Assembly (NCBI RefSeq): GCF_000276805.1
Contig: NZ_AKXQ01000018.1
Location: 1 to 64,000 of the forward strand
Source of the DNA: Moritella dasanensis ArB 0140
Lineage (GTDB): Bacteria > Pseudomonadota > Gammaproteobacteria > Enterobacterales > Moritellaceae
DNA: 64,000 bases
Direction: 5' to 3'
A program made the translations under genes and the position numbers. Shown piece after piece: positions 36,122 through 44,934 of this stretch. The notes under the pieces are model-generated. The model worked only from the letters and a program-made list of their open reading frames with translations. It did no database searches and had not been told where the DNA came from. Position 1 is the first letter of the stretch. Each line of letters begins with the position of its first letter.

Positions 36122-38041
36122 GTGGCTAAAATAAATTTATCTGGACTGGCTATTTATCCATTAAAGTCTGCAAAAGCAATTAACTTAACCCAATCACAGG
36201 TCAGTGAAATGGGCTTAGACCATGACCGCCGCTTTATGATTAGTGACATGGACGGAGAATTTATCACGGGTCGAACGCAACCAAAAATATCGACCATCAA
36301 AATTGAAGTTGCTGCACAAGGCATTATGTTGTCAGCACCGAAGATGCCGCCGATTGCGTTCACGTTTAAAGAGTTGCAACAGGATTATACCGATGTCACC
36401 GTCTGGGGAACCTTGATTCAAGGGCAGCGCTGTAGTGATGATATTAATCGCTGGTTAATAAAGTTCTTAGGTGTTGATTGTCAGTTACTTTATTTTGGCG
36501 AAAAATCGTCACGTCAAGTCGCTAATGTGGATAAACAGGTTGGCTTTGCTGATGGTTTTCCACTCTTATTGATCTCACAAGCTTCTCTCGATGAACTAAA
36601 CCGTAGTACCTCACGACCAATCGATATGCGTCAATTTCGGACCAACTTGGTGGTGACTGGTTGCGCACCTTTTGCCGAAGATACTTGGAAGCGGATCAAG
36701 GTCGGTGATGCTGAATTTGAATTAGTTAAAGCTTGTGAACGCTGTATTTTCACGACTTTAAGTCCTGGCGAGATCCGTTTTGCTGACGATCAAGAGCCGC
36801 TTAAAACATTAAACCTATTCCGTAAAGATAACGATGGCAGGATTGATTTTGGCCAAAACTTAATTAGCCATAACGATGCTATCATTAAGCTAGGCGATAG
36901 CATTGAAGTATTGGAGTATCACCAGTCTAAATTTTATGCCGATAATCGCCCTAAACAGAAAACGGTGCTATCAACACCAAAGGTGGTAGTGAAACATCCT
37001 GATCAGCAACAAGCTAAGACTTTATGGGGCAAAGGCGAAACCCGACAGTTATGCTGTGTCGCGGTTATAGATGAAACGCCTGATACTAAAACGTTCCGTT
37101 TTCGTGTTGAACCCGCTGCGCTATTGAATTATAAACCTGGTCAATTTATTACCCTTAATTTAAAAATTGGTCAGGATCTGGTGATGCGCAACTATACTTT
37201 GTCGTCATCACCAAGCCGCCCTGACTTATTAGCCATTACGGTTAAGCGTGTGCCTGAAGGTAAAGCATCAAATTGGTTGAATGATAATTTAACGGTTGGC
37301 GGTCGCTTAGGTGCATCATCACCGCGTGGCCCTTTCCATGCTTTTACCGCAACCACGCAGAAATTATTATTACTGTCCGCTGGTAGTGGTATTACCCCTA
37401 TGCTGTCGATGGCGCGATATTATGCGGATACTGAATGTGATAAAGACATCATCTTCTTTTACAGTGCAAAAACCGCTGCAGACTTGATTGCCCTTGATGA
37501 GTTGCAGTTACTGACTCGCCAACATGTCAATATGCGTTTGGTATATACCCTGACAGCAGAAATAACCCAAAGCGATTGGACTGGGTTGAGAGGGCGTATT
37601 GATCAGCAAATGCTCGCAGATGTGGTGCGTGATATAAGTGAACGTTCTGCTTATGTTTGTGGTCCAGAAGCGTTTATGACGACAATGACCACGGCGTTAA
37701 CTGCATTAAATGTACCTGCCGAACAACAATTTACCGAAAGCTTTGGTGATCATAAACATTCTGAAACGCCTGGTAAACCGTTGAATATTTTATTGGATAG
37801 TTGGGATGTCAGTTTTGTTGGTGATAATAAAACTACCTTATTAGAGCAAGCCGAAAAACAGGGGGTAAATATCCCTTATAACTGCCGAGCCGGTTACTGT
37901 GGTGTTTGCCGCGTGACGTTAGAATCGGGTGAAGTACGTGTACTTGCTGATCATGCTTTGACCGACGATGGTAAAAAAGCCAAGCAAGTATTAGCGTGTA
38001 GCTGCATACCGCAAACGGATGTCGTGATTAGCGCAAAATAA
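36122..38041 (+). CDS. MOSC domain fused to flavin reductase and 2Fe-2S ferredoxin
   Basis: The 639-aa product joins three modules. Residues 1-275 are MOSC-N plus MOSC, with the molybdenum-cofactor cysteine in KACERC (C205 or C208). Residues 305-530 are a ferredoxin-NADP-reductase type domain with the flavin motif RNYTLS (356) and the pyridine-nucleotide motif GSGITP (421). Residues 555-639 are a plant-type 2Fe-2S ferredoxin with C588, C593, C596 and C626. E. coli YcbX has the MOSC and ferredoxin parts without the reductase. This suggests a self-contained NAD(P)H-driven molybdenum reductase, possibly for N-hydroxylated compounds. GTG start after AAGGGA. Confidence 0.85.
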   Translation: MAKINLSGLAIYPLKSAKAINLTQSQVSEMGLDHDRRFMISDMDGEFITGRTQPKISTIKIEVAAQGIMLSAPKMPPIAFTFKELQQDYTDVTVWGTLIQGQRCSDDINRWLIKFLGVDCQLLYFGEKSSRQVANVDKQVGFADGFPLLLISQASLDELNRSTSRPIDMRQFRTNLVVTGCAPFAEDTWKRIKVGDAEFELVKACERCIFTTLSPGEIRFADDQEPLKTLNLFRKDNDGRIDFGQNLISHNDAIIKLGDSIEVLEYHQSKFYADNRPKQKTVLSTPKVVVKHPDQQQAKTLWGKGETRQLCCVAVIDETPDTKTFRFRVEPAALLNYKPGQFITLNLKIGQDLVMRNYTLSSSPSRPDLLAITVKRVPEGKASNWLNDNLTVGGRLGASSPRGPFHAFTATTQKLLLLSAGSGITPMLSMARYYADTECDKDIIFFYSAKTAADLIALDELQLLTRQHVNMRLVYTLTAEITQSDWTGLRGRIDQQMLADVVRDISERSAYVCGPEAFMTTMTTALTALNVPAEQQFTESFGDHKHSETPGKPLNILLDSWDVSFVGDNKTTLLEQAEKQGVNIPYNCRAGYCGVCRVTLESGEVRVLADHALTDDGKKAKQVLACSCIPQTDVVISAK

Positions 38042-38148
38042 TGATGCTGTTGTATTGGGCGCGGTTAGTTTTAAATACTAATACGCTCAAATTGTAATTA
38101 AGTAAGTAGTGCTTTAAAATATACCTACTTATGTATAGGAGTTAACAA

Positions 38149-39165
38149 ATGAAACGTACACTTGCCATTGAATTCGCCCGCGTCGTTGAAGCCGCTGCAC
38201 TTGCTGGTTATAAATGGCTAGGCCGTGGTGATAAGAATATTGCTGATGGTGCTGCTGTTGAAGCCATGCGAGTGATGCTAAATAAGATCGACATTGACGG
38301 TGAAATTGTTATTGGTGAAGGTGAAATTGATGAAGCGCCTATGCTTTATATCGGTGAGAAAGTCGGCACGAAAATAGCTGGCGCTGATGCAGTTGATATT
38401 GCTGTCGATCCGATTGAAGGTACGCGCATGACGGCGATGGGGCAATCGAATGCGGTTGCAGTATTGGCTGTCGGTGAGAAAGGCGCATTTCTAAAAGCGC
38501 CAGACATGTATATGGAAAAGTTGGTCGTAGGCCCAGACGCTAAAAACGCTATCGACTTAAACTTATCGCTTGAAGACAATGTTCGTAATGTCGCAAAAGC
38601 GTTAAATAAAGACATTAGTGAACTAACTGTTGTTACTTTAGCTAAGCCGCGCCATGACGATAAAATCAAAGCATTGCATGCTATGGGTGTGCGTGTATTC
38701 GCATTACCTGATGGTGATGTGGCTGCGTCGATTTTATGCTGCATGCCAGAGAGTGAAGTTGACATGATGTATTGTGTTGGTGGAGCGCCTGAAGGTGTCA
38801 TATCTGCAGCGGCAATACGCGCGATGGACGGTAATATGCAAGCGCGATTATTAGCGCGCCATGATGTGAAAGGTGATACGCCTGAAAACCGCGCTGCTGG
38901 TGAGATTGAAATCGCACGATGTGAAGCACTTGGTTTAGTTGTGGGTGAAATTTTACCGTTAGATAGATTAGCTAAAAACGATAATGTAATTTTTGCTGCG
39001 ACGGGTATTACCAAGGGTGACTTGGTTGAAGGTGTACAACGTAAAGGCAACCAAGTGACAACTGAAACCTTAGTTATCCGTGGTAAGTCCGGCACTATTC
39101 GTCGTATTCAGTCTACGCATATGCTTAATCGTTTCGATGCCGATCTACAAGGCATCATCAGTTAA
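38149..39165 (+). CDS. glpX: Fructose-1,6-bisphosphatase class II GlpX
   Basis: GlpX hydrolyses fructose 1,6-bisphosphate to fructose 6-phosphate in gluconeogenesis. The 338-aa product (E. coli 336) has the metal and substrate motifs GEGEIDEAPML and DPIEGTRM and the conserved YCVGGAPEGVISAAA. TAGGAG gives a strong ribosome binding site. It is not next to glpFK, and ends at its own terminator. Confidence 0.95.
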   Translation: MKRTLAIEFARVVEAAALAGYKWLGRGDKNIADGAAVEAMRVMLNKIDIDGEIVIGEGEIDEAPMLYIGEKVGTKIAGADAVDIAVDPIEGTRMTAMGQSNAVAVLAVGEKGAFLKAPDMYMEKLVVGPDAKNAIDLNLSLEDNVRNVAKALNKDISELTVVTLAKPRHDDKIKALHAMGVRVFALPDGDVAASILCCMPESEVDMMYCVGGAPEGVISAAAIRAMDGNMQARLLARHDVKGDTPENRAAGEIEIARCEALGLVVGEILPLDRLAKNDNVIFAATGITKGDLVEGVQRKGNQVTTETLVIRGKSGTIRRIQSTHMLNRFDADLQGIIS

Positions 39166-39212
39166 GTTATTCGACATACAGTTGCGAAGTAGTGAAGTAA
39201 ATTGAAGATAAT

Positions 39213-39254
39213 AAAAAGCCGCGCTAATTCAGTAATGAAGTAACGCGGCTTTTT
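39213..39254. terminator. Bidirectional terminator between glpX and the DAHP synthase gene
   Basis: AAAAAGCCGCG and CGCGGCTTTTT form an 11-bp stem around a 20-base loop with A- and T-runs on both sides. Confidence 0.85.
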
Positions 39255-39289
39255 AGTATTCATTATGCAATAACGTTGTCGTTATTTCG

Positions 39290-40351
39290 TTATTTCGTTA
39301 TTTCGATACGCTCACTTGCTGCTTGAGCAAGGTCAGCCAATAGCTGCTCGGTATCTTGCCAATGGATACAAGCATCAGTAATACTTTTACCGTAAACGAG
39401 TGGTTCGCCTGGTACGACTGCTTGATTACCTTCTTCGATAAAGCTTTCTGCCATAATACCTGAAATCTGCATGCTGCCCGTGCGCATTTGCGCCATTACA
39501 TCGGCAGCTACACTTAATTGATTTGTATGTACTTTCTGGCTGTTACCATGACTGAAATCGATAATCATTGATGGTGTTAAACCTGCTTCTGCTAATGATT
39601 TAGCTGCAGCTTCTACATGTGGTTGCTCGTAGTTAGGCGTTAAACCACCACGTAAAATCACATGGCCAAATGGATTACCATGAGTTTGGTATACCGTCAT
39701 TAAGCCGTCTTTATCTGGCGAATAGAAGATGTGCGATGCTTGTGCTGCACGTACTGCGTCTATCGCAATTTTAGTATTACCATTGGTACCATTTTTGAAA
39801 CCAACAGGGCAAGATAGTGCTGACGCCATTTCACGGTGGATCTGACTTTCAGTTGTTCTTGCGCCAATTGCACCCCAGCTGATTAGGTCGGCAATGTATT
39901 GACCGTTAACCATGTCTAAGAATTCAGTAGCAATGGGTAAACCAATCTCGGTGATATCAACCAGTAATTTACGTGCTAAGCGTAAACCTTTATTTGCTTG
40001 ATATTTACCATTCAAATCAGGGTCGCTGATCAAGCCTTTCCAGCCCACAATGGTACGCGGCTTTTCAAAGTACACGCGCATTGCAATCACTAAGCTGTCT
40101 TTATATTGCTCTTGCAATGGTTTTAGACGGCGTGCGTAATCTAAAGCGGCGCTAGTATCATGAATTGAGCAAGGACCAATGATAACCAGCAGGCGTTTAT
40201 CTTTACCTTCAATAATCGCTTCGATTTCACGGCGTTTATTAACAAGTTGCTGTGCGGCGTTATCAGATAATGGAAACTCTTTAATCAGTTGACTCGGAGT
40301 GATCACCTGATCGATATAGGTTGTTCTAAGTTCGTCTGTTTTAATTGTCAT
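39290..40351 (-). CDS. aroH: DAHP synthase, class I, AroH (Trp-sensitive) type
   Basis: This enzyme condenses phosphoenolpyruvate and erythrose 4-phosphate to DAHP, the first step of the shikimate pathway. The 353-aa product has GPCSIHD, the metal Cys in that motif, YFEKPRT, GAIGARTTESQ, PVGFKNGT and DFSHGNSQK. Several stretches follow E. coli AroH rather than AroG or AroF: TDELRT at the start, ISDPDLNG, and SHIFYSPDKDGLMTVYQTHGNPFGH. I therefore infer the tryptophan-sensitive isozyme. No canonical TrpR operator is seen upstream. Confidence 0.85.
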   Translation of the reverse strand: MTIKTDELRTTYIDQVITPSQLIKEFPLSDNAAQQLVNKRREIEAIIEGKDKRLLVIIGPCSIHDTSAALDYARRLKPLQEQYKDSLVIAMRVYFEKPRTIVGWKGLISDPDLNGKYQANKGLRLARKLLVDITEIGLPIATEFLDMVNGQYIADLISWGAIGARTTESQIHREMASALSCPVGFKNGTNGNTKIAIDAVRAAQASHIFYSPDKDGLMTVYQTHGNPFGHVILRGGLTPNYEQPHVEAAAKSLAEAGLTPSMIIDFSHGNSQKVHTNQLSVAADVMAQMRTGSMQISGIMAESFIEEGNQAVVPGEPLVYGKSITDACIHWQDTEQLLADLAQAASERIEITK

Positions 40352-40417
40352 GATGTCTATTAGTCTAATTATGGGCTGTGATCAGCTTAACGTAATTTCA
40401 TATTATTATAAAGATAA

Positions 40418-40861
40418 TCAGATGTCAGCTTGATTAGAATCATTAAAGCCTAATAACAGCAGGGACTTTCCTTGCTGCTGATAAGCCAAAAAACGTTGTT
40501 GGATATCGTTTGGTGCTTGCTCTGTCTGAACAAAACCATGCTGCTGATAAAAATCGGCAAGGTGGGGCAGAGCAAAGGTAAAGGTTTTGCCGGAGGTGAA
40601 GTGAGAACGCATATCGCGTAATAACCGATGACCTAACTGCTGTCCACGGTAATCGGGTGAGACTAACATCCCCGTCAATAACGTCAGTTCACCGATAGGG
40701 CGCAGTCGCGCACAGGCTACAATGCCATTATTATCTTTGCTATTATTGTCTTTTAACACGGCAATATGTTCGGCTTTGTTGGGTCGAGAGTAGGGCAGAT
40801 ATTGCTTATAAAAAGGCTTAACTAACGGATTCTCTATTTTCTTTAACCACTGAAACTGCAT
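40418..40861 (-). CDS. GNAT-family N-acetyltransferase
   Basis: The 147-aa product has the GNAT acetyl-CoA motif A (GMLVSPDYRGQQLGHRLLRDM) and a C-terminal LADFYQQHGFVQTE strand-helix. Substrate unknown. The ATG at 40861 is chosen because AAAAGGGTACGAG precedes it; an in-frame ATG at 40891 lacks such a site. It is divergent from murB. Confidence 0.75.
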   Translation of the reverse strand: MQFQWLKKIENPLVKPFYKQYLPYSRPNKAEHIAVLKDNNSKDNNGIVACARLRPIGELTLLTGMLVSPDYRGQQLGHRLLRDMRSHFTSGKTFTFALPHLADFYQQHGFVQTEQAPNDIQQRFLAYQQQGKSLLLLGFNDSNQADI

Positions 40862-40955
40862 CTCGTACCCTTTTATTATTCGGTTTTGCATACAGATACG
40901 GTACTATAACGGTACTATCTGCATGGGATCATGCTTTACGAGTGCTAATTATTTC

Positions 40956-41987
40956 ATGCAAATACTAAAAAATCATAATTTAAAACCTTACACCAGTTTT
41001 GGTGTTGATGCTTATGCCGCGCAATTTGTCATCGTGACAACGCTAACTGAGCTTAAATCAGCATTGAAGATCCCCGCGCCCCAACGACTTATTCTTGGTG
41101 GCGGCAGTAATTTATTATTTTGTGATGATTTTGCTGGTTTGGTTATCCGTATTTGTTTAACGGGTATCACAGTAAATGAATCAGCCGATGATGTGGTGAG
41201 CTTACATGTCGCTGCAGGTGAAAATTGGCATGAGTTTGTCCAGTGGACCTTGGCGCAAGGTTACGATGGTTTAGAAAATCTAGCCCTCATCCCCGGCGTT
41301 GTTGGCGCTGCGCCAGTACAAAACATCGGTGCTTACGGCGTCGAACTGAAAGATTTTTGTGATTATGTCGATGTACTTGATACTGAAACCTTAACGATAC
41401 GACGTTATACCCCAGCAGAATGTCAATTTGATTACCGTGATAGTATTTTCAAAGGTGAACTTAAAGATATCGCGGTGATCACGGCGGTCGGGTTTAAATT
41501 ATCTAAACCTTGGATTGCGAAAATCAATTATGGTCCATTAGCCAATCTAGGCAATGATGCGTCTGCATTGACGATCTTTAAACAGGTTTGTTTGACTCGC
41601 CAACAAAAACTCCCCGATCCGAATAAGCTGGGTAACGCGGGTAGTTTCTTTAAGAACCCGATCATCAATAAAGCCCAATTTGACGTTATTGCAGATAAAC
41701 ATCCAACCATGCCACATTACCCCGCGGGAGATAAGATTAAATTAGCGGCGGGTTGGTTGATTGATCAATGTAATTTAAAAGGTTATCAGCAAGGTGGCGC
41801 GCAAGTGCACACCGAACAAGCGTTAGTGATCGTCAATACCGGTACTGCGACGGCACATGACATCATCATGCTCGCTCAACATATCCACACGACGGTGTTA
41901 ACGCGTTTTGCTGTGGCACTACAGCATGAAGTGCGTTTTATCGGACGTGATGGTGAAACAGACTTGGCGGAGGTGTGCCGTGGTTAA
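40956..41987 (+). CDS. murB: UDP-N-acetylenolpyruvoylglucosamine reductase MurB
   Basis: MurB reduces UDP-GlcNAc-enolpyruvate to UDP-MurNAc with FAD and NADPH in peptidoglycan synthesis. The 343-aa product (E. coli 342, type I) has LILGGGSNLLF (FAD binding), GLENLALIPGVVGAAPVQNIGAYG, FDYRDSIFK and the catalytic GNAGSFFKNP. ATG 40956 gives the usual E. coli-type N-terminus (MQILKNHNLKPYTSFG). Its stop overlaps the birA start, as in E. coli murB-birA. Confidence 0.95.
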   Translation: MQILKNHNLKPYTSFGVDAYAAQFVIVTTLTELKSALKIPAPQRLILGGGSNLLFCDDFAGLVIRICLTGITVNESADDVVSLHVAAGENWHEFVQWTLAQGYDGLENLALIPGVVGAAPVQNIGAYGVELKDFCDYVDVLDTETLTIRRYTPAECQFDYRDSIFKGELKDIAVITAVGFKLSKPWIAKINYGPLANLGNDASALTIFKQVCLTRQQKLPDPNKLGNAGSFFKNPIINKAQFDVIADKHPTMPHYPAGDKIKLAAGWLIDQCNLKGYQQGGAQVHTEQALVIVNTGTATAHDIIMLAQHIHTTVLTRFAVALQHEVRFIGRDGETDLAEVCRG

Positions 41988-42948
41988 TATGACAGCCTCA
42001 AGACAGCAACTCATTCGCTTACTTGCTGATGGTGAGTTTCATTCTGGTCAAGCGTTAGGTGAAATTCTAGGTGTAAGCCGTATGGCCGTGAGCAAACAGG
42101 TCAAGGTATTAGAAACCATTGGCATAGATGTGTTTAAGGTCACCGGTAAAGGTTATAAGCTTTCTTCGCCTTTGCAGTTAATCGATGCACAACAGATTGC
42201 AGTAGGCAGTGGTGTTACGGTTGAAAGTCATCAAGTACTTGGCTCGACCAATCAACATTTATTGGATAAAGCCGCGTTATTAGATAAAGGCCACAGTTGT
42301 TTTGCTGAGTATCAGACCGCTGGACGTGGACGCCGTGGTAAAAAATGGGTATCGCCTTATGGCTCCCATCTTTATACCAGTACTTACTGGAACCTTGATG
42401 CTGGCATTCAAGCCGCCTCAGGTTTAAGTTTAGTGATCGGTATTGCCGTAGAACGTACGCTCACCGACTTGGGCATTGCCAATACCCAATTGAAATGGCC
42501 GAATGATGTTTATGTAGATGGTAAAAAAATCGCTGGTGTACTGGTCGAAATTATTGCGACTGCAGGCGGTGAATGCCATTTAGTCATCGGTTTAGGGCTT
42601 AACGTCAATATGCCGTTACAGGCAGGGTTAGAGATCGATCAGGCTTGGACCGATATTAGTCAACAACTGCAACTGCCTATCGACCGGAATCTGCTCGCAA
42701 CGCGTTATTTAACGCACTTAGTTAAGATATTAACTGATTTCGAAGAATTTGGTTTCTCTCATTTCGTCGATGAATGGAATCGTTGTGATGCATTTAAAGA
42801 TTGTCCTGTGATTTTAACCTTGGGGACGAAACAAAAACACGGCATCGCGAAAGGCATTGATCATACTGGCGCGTTATTATTAGAAATTGACGGTATTATC
42901 TGCCCACATGTCGGCGGGGAAGTATCATTGCGACGCGCTGAAATCTAA
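41980..42948 (+). CDS. birA: Biotin ligase and biotin operon repressor BirA
   Basis: BirA makes biotinyl-5'-AMP, transfers biotin to AccB and represses biotin genes when biotin is plentiful. The 322-aa product (E. coli 321) keeps the N-terminal winged helix (LIRLLADGEFHSGQALGEILGVSRMAVSKQV), the biotinyl-AMP loop GRGRRGKKWVSP, LKWPNDVYVDGKKIAGVLVE and the C-terminal SH3-like domain. GTG 41980 is chosen because GGAGG lies 6 bases before it, inside the 3' end of murB (8-bp overlap). Both repressor and ligase functions are probably intact. Confidence 0.94.
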   Translation: MVNMTASRQQLIRLLADGEFHSGQALGEILGVSRMAVSKQVKVLETIGIDVFKVTGKGYKLSSPLQLIDAQQIAVGSGVTVESHQVLGSTNQHLLDKAALLDKGHSCFAEYQTAGRGRRGKKWVSPYGSHLYTSTYWNLDAGIQAASGLSLVIGIAVERTLTDLGIANTQLKWPNDVYVDGKKIAGVLVEIIATAGGECHLVIGLGLNVNMPLQAGLEIDQAWTDISQQLQLPIDRNLLATRYLTHLVKILTDFEEFGFSHFVDEWNRCDAFKDCPVILTLGTKQKHGIAKGIDHTGALLLEIDGIICPHVGGEVSLRRAEI

Positions 42949-43048
42949 TCAAAAGCTGTTGTTATTGTGTGTTTTGACTCGAAGCTTAGTCGAAGTGGCT
43001 AATTATTCACCATGTGAATAAAAAAAAACTGGTTTTTATCGATTAAGG

Positions 43049-43077
43049 TTGCAAGAGGTAGGGGGTTACTCTAATAT
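43049..43077 (+). promoter_or_regulatory. tRNA operon promoter
   Basis: TTGCAA and TAATAT are separated by 17 bp. The discriminator after the -10 is GC-rich (CCCTCCTCG), the pattern of stringently controlled stable-RNA promoters. Transcription would begin about 15 bases before the first tRNA. Confidence 0.65.
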
Positions 43078-43098
43078 CCCTCCTCGTTAAGTGACGCC

Positions 43099-43174
<76 letters not shown>

Positions 43175-43202
43175 TTTAACTCGTTACTGAAGTACAATAT
43201 GT

Positions 43203-43287
43203 GGAGGGGTTCCCGAGTGGCCAAAGGGATCAGACTGTAAATCTGACGGCTCAGCCTTCGAAGGTTCGAATCCTTCTCCCTCCACCA
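43203..43287 (+). tRNA. tRNA-Tyr (GUA)
   Basis: 85 bases including CCA and a long variable arm, as expected of a class II tRNA. The loop CTGTAAA gives anticodon GUA. The acceptor stem has one G-T wobble. Confidence 0.97.
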
Positions 43288-43306
43288 CTTTGTATTTAGG
43301 ACGCAT

Positions 43307-43381
43307 GCGGGCGTCGTATAATGGCTATTACTCCAGCCTTCCAAGCTGATAATGCGGGTTCGATTCCCGCCGCCCGCTCCA
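43307..43381 (+). tRNA. tRNA-Gly (UCC)
   Basis: 75 bases with CCA. The acceptor arms GCGGGCG/CGCCCGC pair exactly, and the loop CTTCCAA gives anticodon UCC. Confidence 0.97.
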
Positions 43382-43386
43382 AATTC

Positions 43387-43462
<76 letters not shown>

Positions 43463-43537
43463 TTTTTTAGGTCAATTATTTCTTCTTCTCTTTATTCTTC
43501 ATAACCAAATAATGACACCTTTGAAATAACCACGCTT

Positions 43538-43581
43538 TAAAATAATCAAAAACAATCCCAAAACAATCCCGAAACAATCAA
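43538..43581. repeat. Tandem 11-bp repeat where tufB would be
   Basis: AAAACAATCCC occurs twice exactly (43549-43559 and 43560-43570), followed by a near copy (GAAACAATCAA) and preceded by a weaker one (AAAATAATCAA). The interval 43463-43651 between tRNA-Thr and the secE promoter holds no gene. Confidence 0.6.
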
Positions 43582-43651
43582 AAATAATTTAATCAGAAGC
43601 TATTTAAGCTATTTGTAATTCAAATATTATTCATAATTATTTACGAATAAC

Positions 43652-43679
43652 TTGCATGAAAAATGAAAGCCCCTATAAT
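43652..43679 (+). promoter_or_regulatory. Promoter of the tRNA-Trp remnant and secE-nusG
   Basis: TTGCAT (-35) and a perfect TATAAT (-10) are separated by 16 bp. Transcription would start about 10 bases before the decayed tRNA-Trp and continue into secE, so the remnant forms part of the secE leader. Confidence 0.7.
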
Positions 43680-43695
43680 TAGGTGCTCCGTTTGT

Positions 43696-43768
43696 AGGGG
43701 TAGTTCCAATTGGTAGAAAGGCGGTCTCTAAACTGATGTTTGTGAGTTCGATTATCTCCCTCCTGCCA
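43696..43768 (+). pseudogene. Decayed tRNA-Trp, anticodon loop reading CUA
   Basis: AGGGG-TAGTTC-CAATTGGTAGA, GGTCTC, GAGTTCGA and the end CCTGCCA follow the E. coli tRNA-Trp sequence, but two bases of the acceptor (CG after AGGGG) are missing and the D loop has an extra C. The T stem has mismatches. The best anticodon stem (CGGT/ACTG) encloses a 6-base loop CTCTAA, placing CTA where CCA should be. The length is 73 rather than 76. In Vibrio a tRNA-Trp gene stands at this position between tufB and secE. A non-functional relic is most likely. Confidence 0.75.
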
Positions 43769-43823
43769 CTGTCATCACCGTGTAACAGCGGATTTTTTTG
43801 TCTTTAAGGTACAGGTTAGTAGT

Positions 43824-44201
43824 ATGACTTCAAATACTGAAAACCAAGGAAAAGCACTAGAAACTGTAAAATGGGTACTAGTTGCTATAATTCTAATTGG
43901 CACAGTTATTGGTAACAATATTTTTAGTGAAGAATCAGTGTTAATCCGCGCAGTTGCTGTAATTATTGCCGCTGTTATTGCTGGTGGCATTGCATTACAG
44001 ACAAGTAAAGGGCGCAATGCGCTTGAATTTGCATCTGAATCAAGAACAGAAGTACGTAAAGTAGTTTGGCCTACGCGCCAAGAGGCAATCCAAACTACAC
44101 TTATCGTATTAGTTGTTACCGCTATTATGGCGTTAGTGCTATGGGGTCTAGATGGTATTCTAGTTCGCATAGTTGCATTTATCACAGATGTAAAGGTATA
44201 A
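43824..44201 (+). CDS. secE: Preprotein translocase subunit SecE
   Basis: SecE clamps the SecY channel in the inner membrane. The 125-aa product (E. coli 127) has three membrane segments (about residues 15-33, 42-58 and 91-114) and the conserved cytoplasmic block [20 protein letters not shown]. nusG follows after 4 bp, the standard secE-nusG pair. Confidence 0.95.
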   Translation: MTSNTENQGKALETVKWVLVAIILIGTVIGNNIFSEESVLIRAVAVIIAAVIAGGIALQTSKGRNALEFASESRTEVRKVVWPTRQEAIQTTLIVLVVTAIMALVLWGLDGILVRIVAFITDVKV

Positions 44202-44205
44202 GTTC

Positions 44206-44748
44206 ATGTCTGAACAGAAAATGAGATGGTACGTAGTTCAAGCCTTTTCCGGTTTTGAAGGTCGTGTTCAAAAAACATTAACAGAACACATTAGAATTCA
44301 CAACATGGAAGAATACTTCGGTGAAGTACTTGTTCCAACGGAAGAAGTTGTTGAAATGCGCGCTGGTCAACGCCGCAAGAGTGAACGTAAGTTCTTCCCT
44401 GGCTACGTTTTAGTTCAAATGGTAATGAACGATGAATCATGGCATTTGGTAAGTAGTTTACCACGTGTACTTGGTTTCATTGGCGGTACGAAAGAGCGTC
44501 CAGCTCCAATTACTACCAAAGAAGCTGACCGTATTCTTAATCGCCTTCAGGATGCAATTGATAAACCGCGTCCTAAGACGTTATTTGAAGTGGGTGAAGT
44601 GGTTCGTGTATCTGACGGACCATTCGCAGACTTCAACGGTGTTGTTGAAGAAGTTGACTACGAAAAGAGTCGCTTAAAAGTTTCTGTATTGATCTTCGGT
44701 CGTTCTACTCCGGTAGAATTAGATTTCGGTCAAGTAGAAAAAGGCTAA
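44206..44748 (+). CDS. nusG: Transcription elongation/antitermination factor NusG
   Basis: NusG binds RNA polymerase, suppresses pausing, and couples transcription to ribosomes and Rho. The 180-aa product (E. coli 181) has the NGN domain ([28 protein letters not shown]) and the C-terminal KOW domain ([22 protein letters not shown]). It is translated just after secE and ends before a strong hairpin. Confidence 0.97.
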   Translation: MSEQKMRWYVVQAFSGFEGRVQKTLTEHIRIHNMEEYFGEVLVPTEEVVEMRAGQRRKSERKFFPGYVLVQMVMNDESWHLVSSLPRVLGFIGGTKERPAPITTKEADRILNRLQDAIDKPRPKTLFEVGEVVRVSDGPFADFNGVVEEVDYEKSRLKVSVLIFGRSTPVELDFGQVEKG

Positions 44749-44832
44749 TACCATTAACCTGTTAGGTTAGAGGTAAGGTCGAATACAATTATATTTGCAT
44801 TTTATTGAATGAATTTTCAACAAAATGCTTGG

Positions 44833-44874
44833 CAAGGGCAGCAATTATATCTATAATTCGCTGCCCTTGTTTTT
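44833..44874 (+). terminator. Terminator between nusG and rplK
   Basis: CAAGGGCAGC and GCTGCCCTTG pair exactly, and the inner AATTATA/TATAATT extends the stem to 17 bp with one bulged C. Five T follow. It should end secE-nusG transcripts, so rplKA needs its own promoter in the 60 bases that follow. Confidence 0.85.
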
Positions 44875-44934
44875 CGGGAAGCTGGTATCTATGTTGGATA
44901 CAGCGTTCGCACCCATATTTAAGGTAAATTAAAA

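Noticed and set aside
38346..39095. 249-codon open frame on the minus strand
   Set aside because: It lies wholly inside glpX on the opposite strand; its translation is low in family features and glpX is certain.
40359..40369. Palindrome ATTAGTCTAAT just upstream of the AroH-type gene as a TrpR operator
   Set aside because: It lacks the CTAG half-site cores of the TrpR operator; short AT-rich palindromes are common here.
43003..43021. TTATTCAC/GTGAATAA hairpin after birA as a terminator
   Set aside because: On the plus strand it is followed by A rather than T, so it cannot be an intrinsic terminator for birA.
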